A stretch of 64,000 bases of DNA from an uncultured Campylobacter sp. (GCF_905372745.1 NZ_CAJPQR010000005.1:22498-86497); one strand, 5' to 3'; positions 8,749 through 21,385 are shown, numbered from the stretch's first letter. Program-made: numbers and translations. The notes: a model not told the origin generated them from the sequence alone.

Positions 8749-9451
8749 TTATTTTTTGCGTTTAAATTTTTTCGGTAGCAAAACGCCGCCTATCTCGTGT
8801 TTTTGCTCCAGTCTATCCAGCGCCGAAATATCTTGTAAATTTTTGGCCCAAGTAATCTCTAAATGCTCTAGTTTGGTCATATTTTCTATGCCGTCCAATG
8901 ATTTTATTTCGCTGTAAAATAGCCTCAAATCGCGCAAATTTAACAAATCAGCAAATTCGCTCAAATCGCTATTTTTGTAGCCGTATAGGACGAGGACTTC
9001 TAGCTGCTTGGCTTTGCCGATATTATAAACGCCGGGCTTATAGCCGTCTAAAACCAGCTCTTTTAGCGCCGTTATCTTGGAGACGTCTATCTCGAATTTA
9101 TGCATTTTTTCCGTGTTTTATAGATAGCGTTTCTAAATTTTTGAGTCGGTAAAGAGCGTCAAGGTCGCGCACCTGAATTAAATTAAAATTAGTCGTGATG
9201 GATAACCCGCGCAAATCAGGATAAAGCGATAAATCTCGTAAATCCAAGATTACTTCGTCGCTGGTACGCGCGGTTTTGCCCTTCATGCGTTTTGGTATCA
9301 TGAAATCAAAAGCCGACCAATCGCGTATTCGTAAGGAGCATTGATTTTCCTTGGCGCAAAGAACGCCGTCTTTGACGTACTCCGGTAGCGTCTCGACCCA
9401 GTTATCTTTTGGCGGCGAAGATAAATCCCGTTTAAAAAAGTGCGTGAACAT
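8749..9451 (-). pseudogene. Second leucine-rich-repeat protein, frameshifted at an A run
   Basis: The upstream frame (9098-9451) and downstream frame (8749-9105) encode consecutive parts of one LRR protein: LDLRDLSLYPDLRGLSIT, then LKNLETLSIKHGK, then ALKELVLDGYK and LLNLRDLRLF. They overlap by a few bases at a run of six A. Five A would fuse HGK directly to MHKFEIDVSK. The alternative is two coupled proteins with an overlapping start and stop (ATGCATAA), but the repeat register favours one gene. I placed the start at the ATG 9451, preceded by AGGAAA; another ATG lies at 9475. No signal peptide. It resembles the LRR gene at the start of the window. Confidence 0.65.
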
Positions 9452-10038
9452 AATATTTCCTATTTCGGCGAGCATAGATTTTTACGATTTTTATAGTTTG
9501 GCTCAAGTCAAAGAGACCGAAATTTCGGACATCTTCGCACGGGATTTGAGCCGCTTAATCTTGAGCGTCTTGCTGCCCGCAGGCTCAGAGATTACCGGTG
9601 CCGTCTGCGGTAAAGCAAACGGCGTAATCATAGCTTAGATCGAGCTACTGGTTTTGTCCTCACTTTTAAGTTAGCGGCGCTTTCGTGCCGTAATCAGTCG
9701 CTGCGGCTTACGGGAAATTGCTAAACCGATCTTTTAGTATCTTTGCGCGTTTAAATTTTGTAGATAGTTTAAATAAATTCGCATTTCAACTATCGCCGTA
9801 AATTTTGGTAAATTCGGCTATATTTGCCGGCTTATAAAAAGTGTGTACGGCCTTGCCTTTCGGCCGAATTTTTCTGGCTTTTGAGTCGTTAAATTTATGA
9901 AAATCAAAAACGGCGAGCGCATAAAAATCGCTTAATAATTCCCCGGCAAACTTAAGCCAAAATCCTTTTTGCAAGCACGGCAAATTGAGCATCCCGCAAA
10001 CCGCGCAAAAGCGCAACTTGCAGGCTAAATTTATAAAA
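9452..10038. other. Mostly non-coding stretch between LRR gene and typA
   Basis: A 76-codon frame at 9786-10016 on the minus strand ends with a protein-like tail (NIAEFTKIYGDS) but starts only at TTG and has no recognisable relative. It may be a gene fragment. Otherwise I see no gene, although the LRR gene promoter must lie here. Confidence 0.3.
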
Positions 10039-11847
<1,809 letters not shown>

Positions 11848-11916
11848 ATTTTTCTCCGTTATTAAAATGGGGCTGATTTTAGCCAAATTTTCCTTATAAA
11901 AATAATAAAGCCGTTG

Positions 11917-11932
11917 TGGAACGTTTCTTGCA
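11917..11932 (+). promoter_or_regulatory. Sigma-54 promoter of fliK-flgD-flgE
   Basis: TGGAAC-N5-TTGCA matches the -24/-12 consensus (TGGCAC-N5-TTGCW), with exactly 10 bp between the GG and GC pairs. It lies 32 bp before the fliK ATG. In Campylobacter the hook genes belong to the RpoN class driven by FlgS/FlgR, so this site fits both sequence and context. Confidence 0.85.
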
Positions 11933-11964
11933 TAGCTCATAAAAGCTAAATTTAAAGGGTTTTT

Positions 11965-13413
11965 ATGCAGACTACTCAAAACGATATTTTATCATTTGAC
12001 GCGAGCATCAAAGGCGGCGTGAAAAAACAGAGCAAAAATGCGCAAAAAGGCGGTAAAGAAGACGGCGCATTTCTCTCTATGGTGCTAGACGCGGCCGCTA
12101 AAAAGGGCGAAAATTTAAGCGAAAAAGATCTAAAAGAGATGGCAAAAGCCGTAAATTTATCCGCCCAAACGGTTCAAAACGGGCAAATCAAAGCGCCTAT
12201 CCAAAGCACGGACGTAAAAGAAATTTTAGGCGAGGAAGCGGCGGAAAATTTGTTTGAAAACGCGACTTTTATGCAGCTTTTGCAAATTTTAGAGATGCTT
12301 AGCGGCGGCGAGAAAATCAGCAAATTTCCAAATTTCGAAAACCGCCTAGCCAAAGCGCTATCAAGCGAAACGACGCTAAACGAGCTAAGGGGAGCCAAAA
12401 ATCTAAACGAGCTAATAGAGATCGCAAATAAGCTAAATTTAGGTCTAGAAAATATCGAAGTAACGCAAGAGCAGGCCGACGGGCTGGGCGAGAAATTTCC
12501 GAGTTTGGCGAAAAAAGATTTCTTTGAACCCGTAACTCCTAAGAAAAATTTTGCATTTAGCGAGCTAAAAAACAAGGTCGAAGAGGCCATAAACGCAAAC
12601 GAGCCCGAGCCCAAAGATACGCTAAATAAGCTACTAGCCGCCGTGCAAGAAGAGCAAAATAAAGCCAGGCCAAAAGATATCGGCGCAAAAGCGCAAGATA
12701 CGCAAAATTTGGCCCAAAACTCCAAAATCATAAAAGAAGCGGTAAAAAACGAGGACGAGAAAGAGGCGAATTTAAAAGACGAAAAGCCAAACTTCAAAGC
12801 CGAAAGCGAGCTAAATTTAACCGCTGCAAAAAGCGAAAAATCGGGTCTCAGTCAAGACTCTAAAAAGATAAATTTGCAAAATTTGCTATTTCCGGAGCGT
12901 GAAAACGCCGAAGAGCAAATTTTAACCGAGACTCAAAGCGAAGGTAGCGAAAATAGCGAACTAAACGCGATGGTAAAAGACGTAATCTCAAACGCCAAGG
13001 CGCAAACTAGAAATTTCCAAGCCGTGCGCGAAACGTTTGATAACTTTAGCTCAAATTTAAAAGAACAAGTCGCAGCATATAAATCGCCGTTTATGCGCTT
13101 TAACATCACGCTAAATCCGCTAAATTTGGGCGAAGTCGAGATCACGATGGTAAATCGCGGCAACAATCTGCACATAAATTTTAACTCAAACACGCAGACG
13201 ATGAACCTCTTTTTACAAAATCAGGCCGAGTTTAAAAACAGCCTCGTAAACATGGGTTTTACCGAGCTTGAGATGAACTTTAGCGATCAAAATCAGCAAA
13301 AAAAAGAGCAAGGGCAAAAGAGCTACAAAGGCTCTAAATTTAATGCTGGCGGCGCAGAGCAAGGCGAAGCGGCGGCACCTCGTTTAGAGCTCGTCGTTCC
13401 GCGATACGTGTAA
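11965..13413 (+). CDS. fliK: Flagellar hook-length control protein FliK
   Basis: FliK measures hook length and switches the flagellar export gate from hook to filament substrates. The 482-residue protein has a long, poorly conserved, Lys/Glu/Asn-rich middle and a compact C-terminal Flg_hook domain (~350-440: [18 protein letters not shown], and [18 protein letters not shown]). Identification rests on that domain and on the position before flgD and flgE, the same order as in C. jejuni. It is the first gene behind the sigma-54 promoter. Confidence 0.92.
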   Translation: MQTTQNDILSFDASIKGGVKKQSKNAQKGGKEDGAFLSMVLDAAAKKGENLSEKDLKEMAKAVNLSAQTVQNGQIKAPIQSTDVKEILGEEAAENLFENATFMQLLQILEMLSGGEKISKFPNFENRLAKALSSETTLNELRGAKNLNELIEIANKLNLGLENIEVTQEQADGLGEKFPSLAKKDFFEPVTPKKNFAFSELKNKVEEAINANEPEPKDTLNKLLAAVQEEQNKARPKDIGAKAQDTQNLAQNSKIIKEAVKNEDEKEANLKDEKPNFKAESELNLTAAKSEKSGLSQDSKKINLQNLLFPERENAEEQILTETQSEGSENSELNAMVKDVISNAKAQTRNFQAVRETFDNFSSNLKEQVAAYKSPFMRFNITLNPLNLGEVEITMVNRGNNLHINFNSNTQTMNLFLQNQAEFKNSLVNMGFTELEMNFSDQNQQKKEQGQKSYKGSKFNAGGAEQGEAAAPRLELVVPRYV

Positions 13414-13461
13414 ATTTGGAATCAAATTTGCTTAAGATATAAAAACTTAAAGGATATAAAG

Positions 13462-14166
13462 ATGGCAAACGGACTAGAAACCAATAACTTCACGGTAAAC
13501 AACCAAGCCGCTAAAAAATCGGCGGACGCCCTACAAAAGGCCGCAGGCACCAACCCAAACGCCCAGCTAGATAAGGACGCTTTTATGAAACTTCTTTTAA
13601 CCGAGCTTCAGTATCAAGACCCGACAAGTCCGATGGATACGGAGAAAATGCTAACTCAAACCAGTCAGCTAGCCTCGCTTGAAATGCAAGAAAATACGAA
13701 CAAAATGATGCAAAAGCTAGCCGATCAGCTAAAAAATAGCACCAATATGTACGCCGTCGGAGTGCTCGGCAAGATGGCTAAAATCGGCGATAGCGGCATC
13801 GTAAAAGAAGAGGGCTCGGGCGTCAAATTTGCGGGATTTTTAGAAAGCGCGGCAAAAGGCGGTACGATAAATATCAAAGACGGCACCGGCAAACTCGTAA
13901 GAAAGCTAGAATTCGGCCAAGCTAGCGCCGGAGCCAATACCTTCGAGTGGGACGGCAAGGATAGCGCCGGCAACGATGCTAGAGCCGGCTCATACACAGT
14001 CGAGATCAGCTACACCGATGCAGCGGGCAACGTCAAAAACGGCGGCGTAGGCAACTATCTCGTAGAAGGCGTCAAATTTATCGACGGTATCGCGCAGGTA
14101 AAGGTCGGCGGACAATACGTCAGCATCGACAAAGTAAAAGAATTTACCGAGCCGAAAAAAGGATAG
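13462..14166 (+). CDS. flgD: Flagellar hook cap/assembly protein FlgD
   Basis: FlgD caps the growing hook and guides FlgE subunits into place. The 234-residue product has the N-terminal cap signature LLLTELQYQDPTSPMDTEK (residues ~33-51), then a Gln/Met-rich helix, then a C-terminal FLG/Fn3-like part (GANTFEWDGKDSAGNDARAG). An AAGGATAT ribosome site precedes the ATG. It lies 48 bp after fliK and 4 bp before flgE, in one operon. Confidence 0.95.
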   Translation: MANGLETNNFTVNNQAAKKSADALQKAAGTNPNAQLDKDAFMKLLLTELQYQDPTSPMDTEKMLTQTSQLASLEMQENTNKMMQKLADQLKNSTNMYAVGVLGKMAKIGDSGIVKEEGSGVKFAGFLESAAKGGTINIKDGTGKLVRKLEFGQASAGANTFEWDGKDSAGNDARAGSYTVEISYTDAAGNVKNGGVGNYLVEGVKFIDGIAQVKVGGQYVSIDKVKEFTEPKKG

Positions 14167-14170
14167 GACG

Positions 14171-15802
14171 ATGGTAAGAAGCCTGTATAACGGCGTTAGC
14201 GGCGTCAGAACCCAGGGGTTTAGTATGGACGTGTGGGCGAACAATATCGCCAACATAAATAACGTCGGCTTTACCGCTTCGATACCGGAATTTAAGAGCA
14301 TTTTTTACCAAACCTCCTTTGCTGCGGGCAACAACCCGACCCAAGACCAAATCGGCCTCGGCGCCACCGGCATGACGACGGCGCTTAGCTTTTACAAGCA
14401 AGGCCCGTTTATGAAAACCGATAACGTCCTGGATATGGCGATCGGTGGCAAGGGGTTTTTTGGCGTAACGAACGGCTCTGGCACCTACTATACGCGCGCC
14501 GGTAGCTTTGGCGTAGACAAAGAAAGATATCTCGTAACAAATCAAGGCAACTACGTCCTAGGCACGCAAAATGCGCTAACGCAGGTCGCTCCAAGCCAGG
14601 GCGCGATAGAGGCTTTCGGTAGAGTAAACGGACGAGCCGCCGTCACGCAGGCCTACACTTTAGGATCAGACACCACAGACCTTGACGTCGGTGACATCGG
14701 CTCTCAGGGCAAGATTCGCCTACCGGAGTTTTTGTATCTGCCGACCAAACCGACGTCGAAGGTGACTTTTAAAGGCAATCTCGACTCATCTTTTAAAACC
14801 GAGCCCGCTACCCTGCCAGTAGACGCCGCAACCTATACGAGCAACATAGATAATGCTTCTAGAACTATAAATTTACGCGGACGAGTTACGCCTGACGCCG
14901 CGATAACTCGCCCTAGAAAAGGCGATCTCGTCACCGTAACGGCAACCGACGCAAACGGCAAAACGGCTGAATTTAGCGCTCCGATCGACGAAAACGGCAA
15001 CTGGAGCATAAGCAGGAGCTTTGAGAGAGATTTTGATCTAACGACGGCGCCGAATTTGACCACTAAGATAAATACGACCAAAGAAGCGGCAAATCGGGAA
15101 AAATTCGTAACCGAGCTTTTAAATGCGGACGGCACGAAAAATACTCTAGAGCTAACGCTAACAAAACGCGTCCCTCAGGGCGCTAACGGTACGGTTTGGG
15201 AAGCGGCGGCAACCGTAAAAGACGCAAGCGGCGCAACTATCTCAAACGCTAACGGAGAGTTAAATTTCGACCACGAGGGTAGGCTTGTTAGCTCTACATT
15301 AGGCGCTCTAGATAATAACGGCTCGCAAGTCGAGCTAGACTTCGGCGCTCCTGCGGCTGCGGGTCAAATTTACTCGGGCGTTACCAGCACCGCGCAAGCA
15401 AAAAGCATCTCGGTCGCCCAAAACGGCGTATACGAGGGCATTTTAAAGGATTATTACACCAACGACTCGGGAAATATCCTGGCTAAATTTACTAACGGAG
15501 AGGTTCGCTCCGTCGGCAAAGTCGCGCTCTATCACTTCCAAAACGAACAAGGCCTCGCAAAAATGGGCGATAATATCTATTCGCAAAGCGCGAATTCCGG
15601 CGCTGCCTTTTTCTACAAAGACGCGGGCGGTAAAAGCATCTACGGCGCCAAATTGGCTAGCAGCACGCTAGAACAGTCAAACGTCGATCTAGCACAGGCG
15701 CTAACGGAGGTCATCGTCACGCAAAAGGCCTACGACGCTAATGCCAAGAGCATAACGACTAGCAACGAAATGCTCCAGCGCGCAATCGAGCTAAAGCGCT
15801 AA
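14171..15802 (+). CDS. flgE: Flagellar hook protein FlgE
   Basis: FlgE builds the curved hook joining basal body and filament. The 543-residue length fits Campylobacter FlgE (about 545), longer than enteric FlgE. The N-terminal rod/hook signature is LYNGVSGVRTQGFSMDVW followed by NNIANINNVGF. The C-terminal helix reads LAQALTEVIVTQKAYDAN. The variable middle (~200-400) is the surface-exposed D2/D3 part. Last gene of the operon, followed by a hairpin terminator. Confidence 0.95.
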   Translation: MVRSLYNGVSGVRTQGFSMDVWANNIANINNVGFTASIPEFKSIFYQTSFAAGNNPTQDQIGLGATGMTTALSFYKQGPFMKTDNVLDMAIGGKGFFGVTNGSGTYYTRAGSFGVDKERYLVTNQGNYVLGTQNALTQVAPSQGAIEAFGRVNGRAAVTQAYTLGSDTTDLDVGDIGSQGKIRLPEFLYLPTKPTSKVTFKGNLDSSFKTEPATLPVDAATYTSNIDNASRTINLRGRVTPDAAITRPRKGDLVTVTATDANGKTAEFSAPIDENGNWSISRSFERDFDLTTAPNLTTKINTTKEAANREKFVTELLNADGTKNTLELTLTKRVPQGANGTVWEAAATVKDASGATISNANGELNFDHEGRLVSSTLGALDNNGSQVELDFGAPAAAGQIYSGVTSTAQAKSISVAQNGVYEGILKDYYTNDSGNILAKFTNGEVRSVGKVALYHFQNEQGLAKMGDNIYSQSANSGAAFFYKDAGGKSIYGAKLASSTLEQSNVDLAQALTEVIVTQKAYDANAKSITTSNEMLQRAIELKR

Positions 15803-15806
15803 ATTT

Positions 15807-15832
15807 AACCCGCAAATTTAACGCGGGTTTTT
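15807..15832 (+). terminator. Intrinsic terminator after flgE
   Basis: AACCCGC (15807-15813) pairs with GCGGGTT (15823-15829) across a 9-nt AT loop and runs into T residues. It lies five bases after the flgE stop. Confidence 0.75.
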
Positions 15833-15949
15833 AAATTTAGCCGCAACCGTAAAGCCAAATTTAACGCGATCAAGTAGCTTGCTTTTAAGATATCTAACAT
15901 AAATTTTTAGCTAAAATCAGCCCCAAATTTTAGAAAACAAAGAAAAGAC

Positions 15950-16972
15950 ATGAACCGAAAACGAATCTACAACCCTAGTTCAAACGAAAATTTGACCGAT
16001 CGCCGCGTATTTAACGGCAATCCGCACGGTATTTTAAATTTCACCAAGGCAAAATATCAGTGGGCGCTCAAGCTCTGGGACCTGATGGAAGCTAACACGT
16101 GGTTTCCAAAAGAGGTCGACACCACGGACGACGTACGCGACTACGCCTACAACCTCACGCAGGCCGAAAAGCGCATGTACGATCTAGTTTGGAGCCAGCT
16201 CATCTCGATGGATAGCTTCCAGACAAACAACCTAGCCGACAACATCAACCCATACATCACTGCGCCCGAGATCAACGCCTGCCTAGCGCGCCAAGCTTAC
16301 GAGGAGGCCAACCACTCCAAGTCCTACGCCGTCATGGTCGAGGCCATCTGCGACAACACCGACCTCATCTACGAGATGGAAAAGCACGACGAGGTTTTGC
16401 GCGAGAAAAACGACTACATATCAAGCGTTTACGAGGAGCTAGCGGGCGAAGTAACGGACGAAAAGCTGCTACTTGCCATGGTAGCGAATCAAATTTTAGA
16501 GGGTATTTATTTTTATAGCGGTTTTACGGCGATTTATGCGCTGGCGCGTGCGGGCAAGATGCTAGGCAGCGCGCAGATGATTCGCTTTATCCAGCGCGAC
16601 GAGATCACGCATCTGCTGCTATTTCAAAACATGATAAACAGCGTCCGCGCAGAGCGTCCCGATCTTTTCACGCCTGAGACCGAGGCTAAAATTTACGACA
16701 TGTTTGAGCGCGCCGGCGAGCTTGAGATCAAATGGGGCAAATACATCACGCAAAACCAAATAATGGGCTTTACTGATGATATCATCGAGCAGTACATCCA
16801 CTATCTCATCGACCAGCGCCTAGTTGCGATCGGTCTAAAACGCCGCTACAACGTCGCCCACCCGATCAAATGGGTCGATGATTTTGCTAAATTTAACGAC
16901 CAAAAGAGTAACTTTTTCGAGGCGAAGGTGACGAATTACAGCAAAGGAAGCATCAGTTTTGACGACTTTTAG
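15950..16972 (+). CDS. nrdB: Class Ia ribonucleotide reductase, beta subunit
   Basis: NrdB carries the di-iron/tyrosyl radical cofactor and, with NrdA, makes deoxyribonucleotides. The 340-residue protein has the conserved carboxylate/histidine ligands ([38 protein letters not shown]). It also ends in an acidic, Phe-containing tail (ISFDDF), as used for docking to NrdA. nrdA is not in the window. The stop overlaps the next gene. Confidence 0.95.
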   Translation: MNRKRIYNPSSNENLTDRRVFNGNPHGILNFTKAKYQWALKLWDLMEANTWFPKEVDTTDDVRDYAYNLTQAEKRMYDLVWSQLISMDSFQTNNLADNINPYITAPEINACLARQAYEEANHSKSYAVMVEAICDNTDLIYEMEKHDEVLREKNDYISSVYEELAGEVTDEKLLLAMVANQILEGIYFYSGFTAIYALARAGKMLGSAQMIRFIQRDEITHLLLFQNMINSVRAERPDLFTPETEAKIYDMFERAGELEIKWGKYITQNQIMGFTDDIIEQYIHYLIDQRLVAIGLKRRYNVAHPIKWVDDFAKFNDQKSNFFEAKVTNYSKGSISFDDF

Positions 16973-17729
16973 TCCAAATTTATGCCCTATCGTCCTAACG
17001 GCGCCCTCTTGCTCCCAGCGTCAAGACGAGTTGCTCGAAAAAATCGCCGCCGCGCCCAGAAACTCTATCATCTTAGCTAGCGAGCTGTGCGTTAGCGGAT
17101 ATGATTTCGACGGATTTTTTAGCGGAGCAAACCGAGCGATGCTGGGCGGCTCGATCGGCAGCTTTGACGCCATACTTTTTGAGGCGATCCAAGAAGCCCT
17201 AACTCCCGATAAATTCCTTGGGCTAACGCATCTAACGAGCCTAAACCGAGCCAAAGGACTCGCGCAAATTTCAATCACGCAGACGCAAAAAAACGAAATT
17301 TACAACGAATTTATCCTGTTAAACAACCAAAACGTCTTTTATGCGCAAAATAAATCAAAGCTTTTTCGCCCAAATTTAGAGCACGAAATTTTTGCCGCAG
17401 GAGACGAGTCGGCGGTAAAGCCGTTTGATTTTAAAGGGCTAAAAATAGGCGTTTTAATTTGCTTTGAGCTTAGATTTTCAGAGCTTTGGGCACAGCTAAA
17501 AGGCTGCGATATCATCCTGGTACCCGCTATGTGGGGCAAGGCGCGCGAGGACGCATATCTTACGCTTTGTAAGGCTCTAGCGATTGCCAATAGCTGCTAC
17601 GTCGTAGCCGCAAGCTCGCTTGAACTTGAGTTTTCGGGCGTGTTTTTGCCAAACGGCGAATTTGCAAAAGAAGCTAAATTTGATCAAAATCTAATCCTTG
17701 AAATCAAACGAAATTTGGGGCTTTTATGA
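16959..17729 (+). CDS. Carbon-nitrogen hydrolase (nitrilase superfamily)
   Basis: The 256-residue cytoplasmic protein has the Glu-Lys-Cys triad of the nitrilase superfamily: Glu in [12 protein letters not shown] (~40), Lys in NKSKLFRP (~130) and Cys in [10 protein letters not shown] (~168). The exact amide substrate cannot be told from sequence. The start is a TTG overlapping the nrdB stop by 14 bp and preceded by AAAGGAAG. The stop overlaps pcm (ATGA), so nrdB, this gene and pcm look like one coupled unit. Confidence 0.85.
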   Translation: MTTFSPNLCPIVLTAPSCSQRQDELLEKIAAAPRNSIILASELCVSGYDFDGFFSGANRAMLGGSIGSFDAILFEAIQEALTPDKFLGLTHLTSLNRAKGLAQISITQTQKNEIYNEFILLNNQNVFYAQNKSKLFRPNLEHEIFAAGDESAVKPFDFKGLKIGVLICFELRFSELWAQLKGCDIILVPAMWGKAREDAYLTLCKALAIANSCYVVAASSLELEFSGVFLPNGEFAKEAKFDQNLILEIKRNLGLL

Positions 17730-18358
17730 CCGCTCTTGAAAAATCAAAATGCCTTGCTATGGCCGACGAGATCGGCGATATACTTACTCTAACGCCATCG
17801 CTTTATAAGGCTCTTTGTAACACTCCGCGCGAGATATTCGCTCCCGTCGCACACCGCGCGTACAGCCTGGACGCTCAGCCTATCGGCGGAAATCAATGGA
17901 TCAGCTCGCCTCTAACGGTAGCTAAGATGACGCTGGCGCTTGAGGCCGAAGGCATCGATAATGCCCTAGAGATCGGCTGCGGCAGCGGTTATCAGGCGGC
18001 GATTTTATCGCATTTAGCGCACAGGGTTTTTAGCGTCGAGCGTATCGAAAAGCTAGCAACCGAGGCTAAAAAACGCTTTGAAACGCTTGAAATACGCAAC
18101 GTCCACGTGAGATTCGACGACGGAAACGTCGGCTGGAAAAGCTACGCTCCATACGACCGCATTTTGCTTTCAGCAGCGGCGCAGCATGTGCCGCAGACGC
18201 TTTTTAACCAGCTAAAAAACGGCGGCATTTTAGTAGCCCCTATCGAAAAAAACGGCAAGCAGTTTATCGTCAAATTTACAAAAGACTCTCGCGGCGAGAT
18301 AACGCAAAAGGCGCTTGATGAGTGCCTCTTTGTGCCGCTTTTGGGCGGGATAGAGTAG
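17726..18358 (+). CDS. pcm: Protein-L-isoaspartate O-methyltransferase
   Basis: Pcm methylates isoaspartyl residues formed by protein ageing, using S-adenosylmethionine, so that they can revert. The 210-residue product has the SAM motif ALEIGCGSGYQAAIL (~73-87), the IGGNQWISSP substrate segment before it, and DRILLSAAAQHVP (~134-146). It is translationally coupled to the upstream hydrolase through ATGA and followed by a terminator. Confidence 0.93.
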   Translation: MTALEKSKCLAMADEIGDILTLTPSLYKALCNTPREIFAPVAHRAYSLDAQPIGGNQWISSPLTVAKMTLALEAEGIDNALEIGCGSGYQAAILSHLAHRVFSVERIEKLATEAKKRFETLEIRNVHVRFDDGNVGWKSYAPYDRILLSAAAQHVPQTLFNQLKNGGILVAPIEKNGKQFIVKFTKDSRGEITQKALDECLFVPLLGGIE

Positions 18359-18363
18359 GGCGG

Positions 18364-18386
18364 AGCGTCAAATTTGACGCTTTTTT
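18364..18386 (+). terminator. Intrinsic terminator after pcm
   Basis: AGCGTCAAATTTGACGCT is a perfect palindrome (18364-18381) followed by a run of T. Confidence 0.8.
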
Positions 18387-18857
18387 CGCATTTAAAGCCT
18401 GCGGCGCAAATTTCGCTAGCCCTGCAAAGTCTTAAATCCTAATAGCAAAACAAACCTAATCTAACCTAGATAACTCGCAAAAGGCATCTTGGCTAGACTG
18501 CTTGGTACTTAAAAAACAAGAATGTAAGAAAATCGCTTTTGCATGAGGCCTTTGAGGTATTATGCGAATTTATCCGAAAGCAAACCGTATCTTGCTCGTA
18601 AATTTATATTTTCGCGCCTAAATCGCTCGCCCTCGTCGCTAAATTTGCGCTGTTTTTGGTTGCGGCACCGTTAGCGTTCCTCATCTACGCTTTTTGATTT
18701 GATTTTCGGGGCGCGTTATTTTAGAATGCTCGCGATTTACAAAAGCAAATTTAGCAATCTTTGCTCACGCAAGCTTGGTTTAAAGGCTAAACGGGCTAAA
18801 ATAAATCAGCGCGCCGCCGCCTGCTAATTTAACGAAACCGCCTAAATTTGGCCGCAC
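18387..18857. other. Intergenic region, no gene seen
   Basis: About 470 bp between convergent pcm and the gene at 18858. A short hydrophobic frame around 18620-18700 has no start codon or ribosome site. Nothing else is supported. Confidence 0.4.
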
Positions 18858-19835
18858 TTAGAAGATGCGCAGTTGCTGCTTGCCCGCGATTTGGAGTATC
18901 CACTCGGCAGATTTTACGAAGCGTTTCACGACGTCGTCGCTCCAGCTAGATATAGCAAAATCATGATACGTAAGCGAGTCCAGCCGTAAAATCTCGGCTG
19001 CGATCGCGGCTAACGCCTCTTCGCCCAGCTCGCCTTTTAGCTCGTTAAATTTATTTTGCCAGCCGCTTGGCGCAGCCGCGCCCCGCGCGCTATCTAGCCA
19101 TTTTAGAGCCTTGACGCTTAGGCTAAATTTACCTTCAAAACACGCGGCGTTTAGGATTTTATTTGCGACTAGATAGCAGCCTTGGCGGTTTTTGGGGATA
19201 AAGTTTTTAAGCAGCTGCACGCCCCTTTCGTCGCCGTCTTTTACCTCGCAGGCTAGCTTTTTAAATACGGCTATATCGTGGTGAAACTCCTTGTCGTCGA
19301 TAATGCAAAGCAAATTTTGTATGATTTCTAGCTTTGCGTCCCTGTCCGCGCGCGCGAAAATTTTATTTTGTTTTTCGATTTTTAGGGCGTTTTCTAGCAA
19401 ATAACCGTTTGGAGAGACGTAAAAATTGTGCTTTATGTACCGCGTAAGCGCCGTAAATGCGGCAAGGCAAAAGCTTGCTTCCGATATACGCCGCTCTATC
19501 TCGTCGTATAAAAATTTACTCATGATTCCGCAAACCACAGAATCCAAATGCTCGCTTTGGATAATGTTGTTGTAGTAAATAAGCTTGGCTAGAACGAAAT
19601 TTTGCGCGCTTTGGCTAAGGTTTGCGGCGAGAGTTTCTAGCCGCGAGGCCAGATCTTTGATGACGTCGTCGCCAAAAACATCTAGCTTGCTTTGCCTTTG
19701 CAAAAGTAGTAAAAACCAGCTCCAAACCGCGTCAAATTCGGCTTGAGGAACGTTTAGCTCGCTTGCTAGGATTTTTGACTTTCCCTCATCGTCGCTCAAA
19801 AATTTAATATATTTTGCGTTTAGATTTTGTTGCAT
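18858..19835 (-). CDS. Helical protein of unknown function
   Basis: A 325-residue protein I do not recognise. It is predicted to be almost all helical, with repeated Leu/Ala-rich amphipathic stretches such as LASRLETLAANLSQSAQNF and ALAAIAAEILRLDSLTYHDF, reminiscent of a HEAT-like solenoid. No signal peptide or membrane segment. I took the ATG at 19835 because GAAGGGAAACG precedes it; a longer reading from 19931 adds a basic leader without such a site. Gaps of about 500-600 bp lie on both sides, so it is probably transcribed alone. It could be a fragment of a larger solenoid protein. Confidence 0.6.
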   Translation of the reverse strand: MQQNLNAKYIKFLSDDEGKSKILASELNVPQAEFDAVWSWFLLLLQRQSKLDVFGDDVIKDLASRLETLAANLSQSAQNFVLAKLIYYNNIIQSEHLDSVVCGIMSKFLYDEIERRISEASFCLAAFTALTRYIKHNFYVSPNGYLLENALKIEKQNKIFARADRDAKLEIIQNLLCIIDDKEFHHDIAVFKKLACEVKDGDERGVQLLKNFIPKNRQGCYLVANKILNAACFEGKFSLSVKALKWLDSARGAAAPSGWQNKFNELKGELGEEALAAIAAEILRLDSLTYHDFAISSWSDDVVKRFVKSAEWILQIAGKQQLRIF

Positions 19836-20467
19836 TCGTTTCCCTTCGTATCTATGTTTTGGTCGCTTTTTACGGCTCTTAGATGTATTTAAACAAGCCT
19901 TTATGTTTAAAAAACACTTAAATTTGAGCATCTTGCGTTAAAATGGCAAAATTTGCTCAAGCTATTTTTAAAGCTTGCTCGCTAAATGGTAATGCTCGCA
20001 GGCGGCGTAAATTTAGCGTTTTTGGGCTGAAAATCGCATTTGACGCGGCTTATTTTATATGCGAGCGAGTAAGATGTATTCGGCGAAATACGGCTTAGGC
20101 AAAGACCAAAACCGGCTCTTGCCGTCGCCGGTAGCTTGCGTCTCGGTAAGGCGCGCTAGTTTTTATATGCGTTTGCCGCTACGCTTTGCCGGGTTTTGAC
20201 GAGTTTTTGTTGCGTTAGACTAGAGCTAGACAAATCAACCGCATGCGGCCAAAAATGCTAAATTTGGCGGTAAATTTCATAAAAGCGGCCGCAGTTTGTT
20301 TAAAAATCGCTCTGCGACGGCACCTTGTTAAAAAGCTTATTAAATTTAAAAATCGTACTTGCGTTTTGCCGCCAAATCGCGGCGATGCCTGAGCTTGCAA
20401 ATGGCAAGCGCGGGTCGAATTTAGAAACGACGTTTTGCCTGCGACGCCCGAAATTTCTATCTATATT
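19836..20467. other. Intergenic region, no gene seen
   Basis: About 630 bp with scattered short frames on both strands but no ribosome sites or protein-like composition. It contains the promoter of the helical protein gene and the 3' end of the transporter transcript. Confidence 0.4.
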
Positions 20468-21385
20468 TTACGCTCTTTTGCCCAGCTTTTGGCTTCTGCT
20501 CGCCCAAAATCCCGCAAGAAGAGCGCCCGATACGTTGTGCCAGATACTAAAAATAGCGCCCGGAAGCGCGCTAAGCCCGGAGAAGTATTTAATCGCGAGC
20601 GCGACGCTAAGCCCCGAGTTTTGCATGCCGACTTCGATGCTGATGGTGCGCGCGATCCGCTCATCAAACCCTAGAGCCCTAGCGCCTAGATATCCGCATA
20701 TCAGCCCTGCCGCGTTATGCGCCATAACGGCGAAAACGACCGTTAGTCCGACCTTTTCGATATTTGCGTGGTTAAGCGCTACGACGATTGCGATAATTAG
20801 CACGATAGCGCCGATCGAGACGGCGGGTAGGGCGCTTTGTAGGCGCGCTACGACGCGGTGCGCAAAGGTATTTAAACTAACGCCTACAGCTAGCGGTACG
20901 AGCGTGATTTTTACGAGGTCGATCAGCATATCGGTCGCCGGTACCGGCACTTTTTGCCCGATATACAGCCACGTAAGCAGCGGCATCAATACGATGGATA
21001 GCAGCGTCGAGCATAGCGTCATACTCACCGACAGCGCGACGTTCCCACGAGCCAGATAAGTGATGACGTTGCTCGCCGTCCCGCCCGCGCTCGTGCCTAC
21101 TAACATCATACCTGCGGTGAGCTCGTCGTTTAAATTTAATAACCTAGAAACGCCCAGTCCCGCCAGCGGCATGACGATAAATTGCAGCGCGACACCCAGA
21201 GCCAGCGCGCGCTTTTTGTTAAAAATGTCCGCAAAATCGCGCAACGTAAGCGTCATGCCCATTCCTAGCATTATCGTTATTAAAAGCGGAACTATGAGGG
21301 TTTTTAGCGGCGCGAAAACACCGGGCAGCGCGTATCCTAGCGCGGCGCAAAGTAGCGCCGTAACCGGGAAAATAAAAGCATTCAT
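20468..21385 (-). CDS. Bile acid:sodium symporter (BASS) family transporter
   Basis: A 305-residue inner-membrane protein with about nine to ten hydrophobic segments. The BASS motifs are present: LLITIMLGMGMTLTLRDF near residue 34 and GTSAGGTASNVITYLARG near 97-114, where sodium-site residues reside. A second internal half carries EVGMQNSGLSVALA (~249-262). Bacterial members import bile acids, keto acids or pantoate precursors, so the substrate is uncertain; PanS/YfeH-like proteins are the nearest type. Confidence 0.85.
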   Translation of the reverse strand: MNAFIFPVTALLCAALGYALPGVFAPLKTLIVPLLITIMLGMGMTLTLRDFADIFNKKRALALGVALQFIVMPLAGLGVSRLLNLNDELTAGMMLVGTSAGGTASNVITYLARGNVALSVSMTLCSTLLSIVLMPLLTWLYIGQKVPVPATDMLIDLVKITLVPLAVGVSLNTFAHRVVARLQSALPAVSIGAIVLIIAIVVALNHANIEKVGLTVVFAVMAHNAAGLICGYLGARALGFDERIARTISIEVGMQNSGLSVALAIKYFSGLSALPGAIFSIWHNVSGALLAGFWASRSQKLGKRA

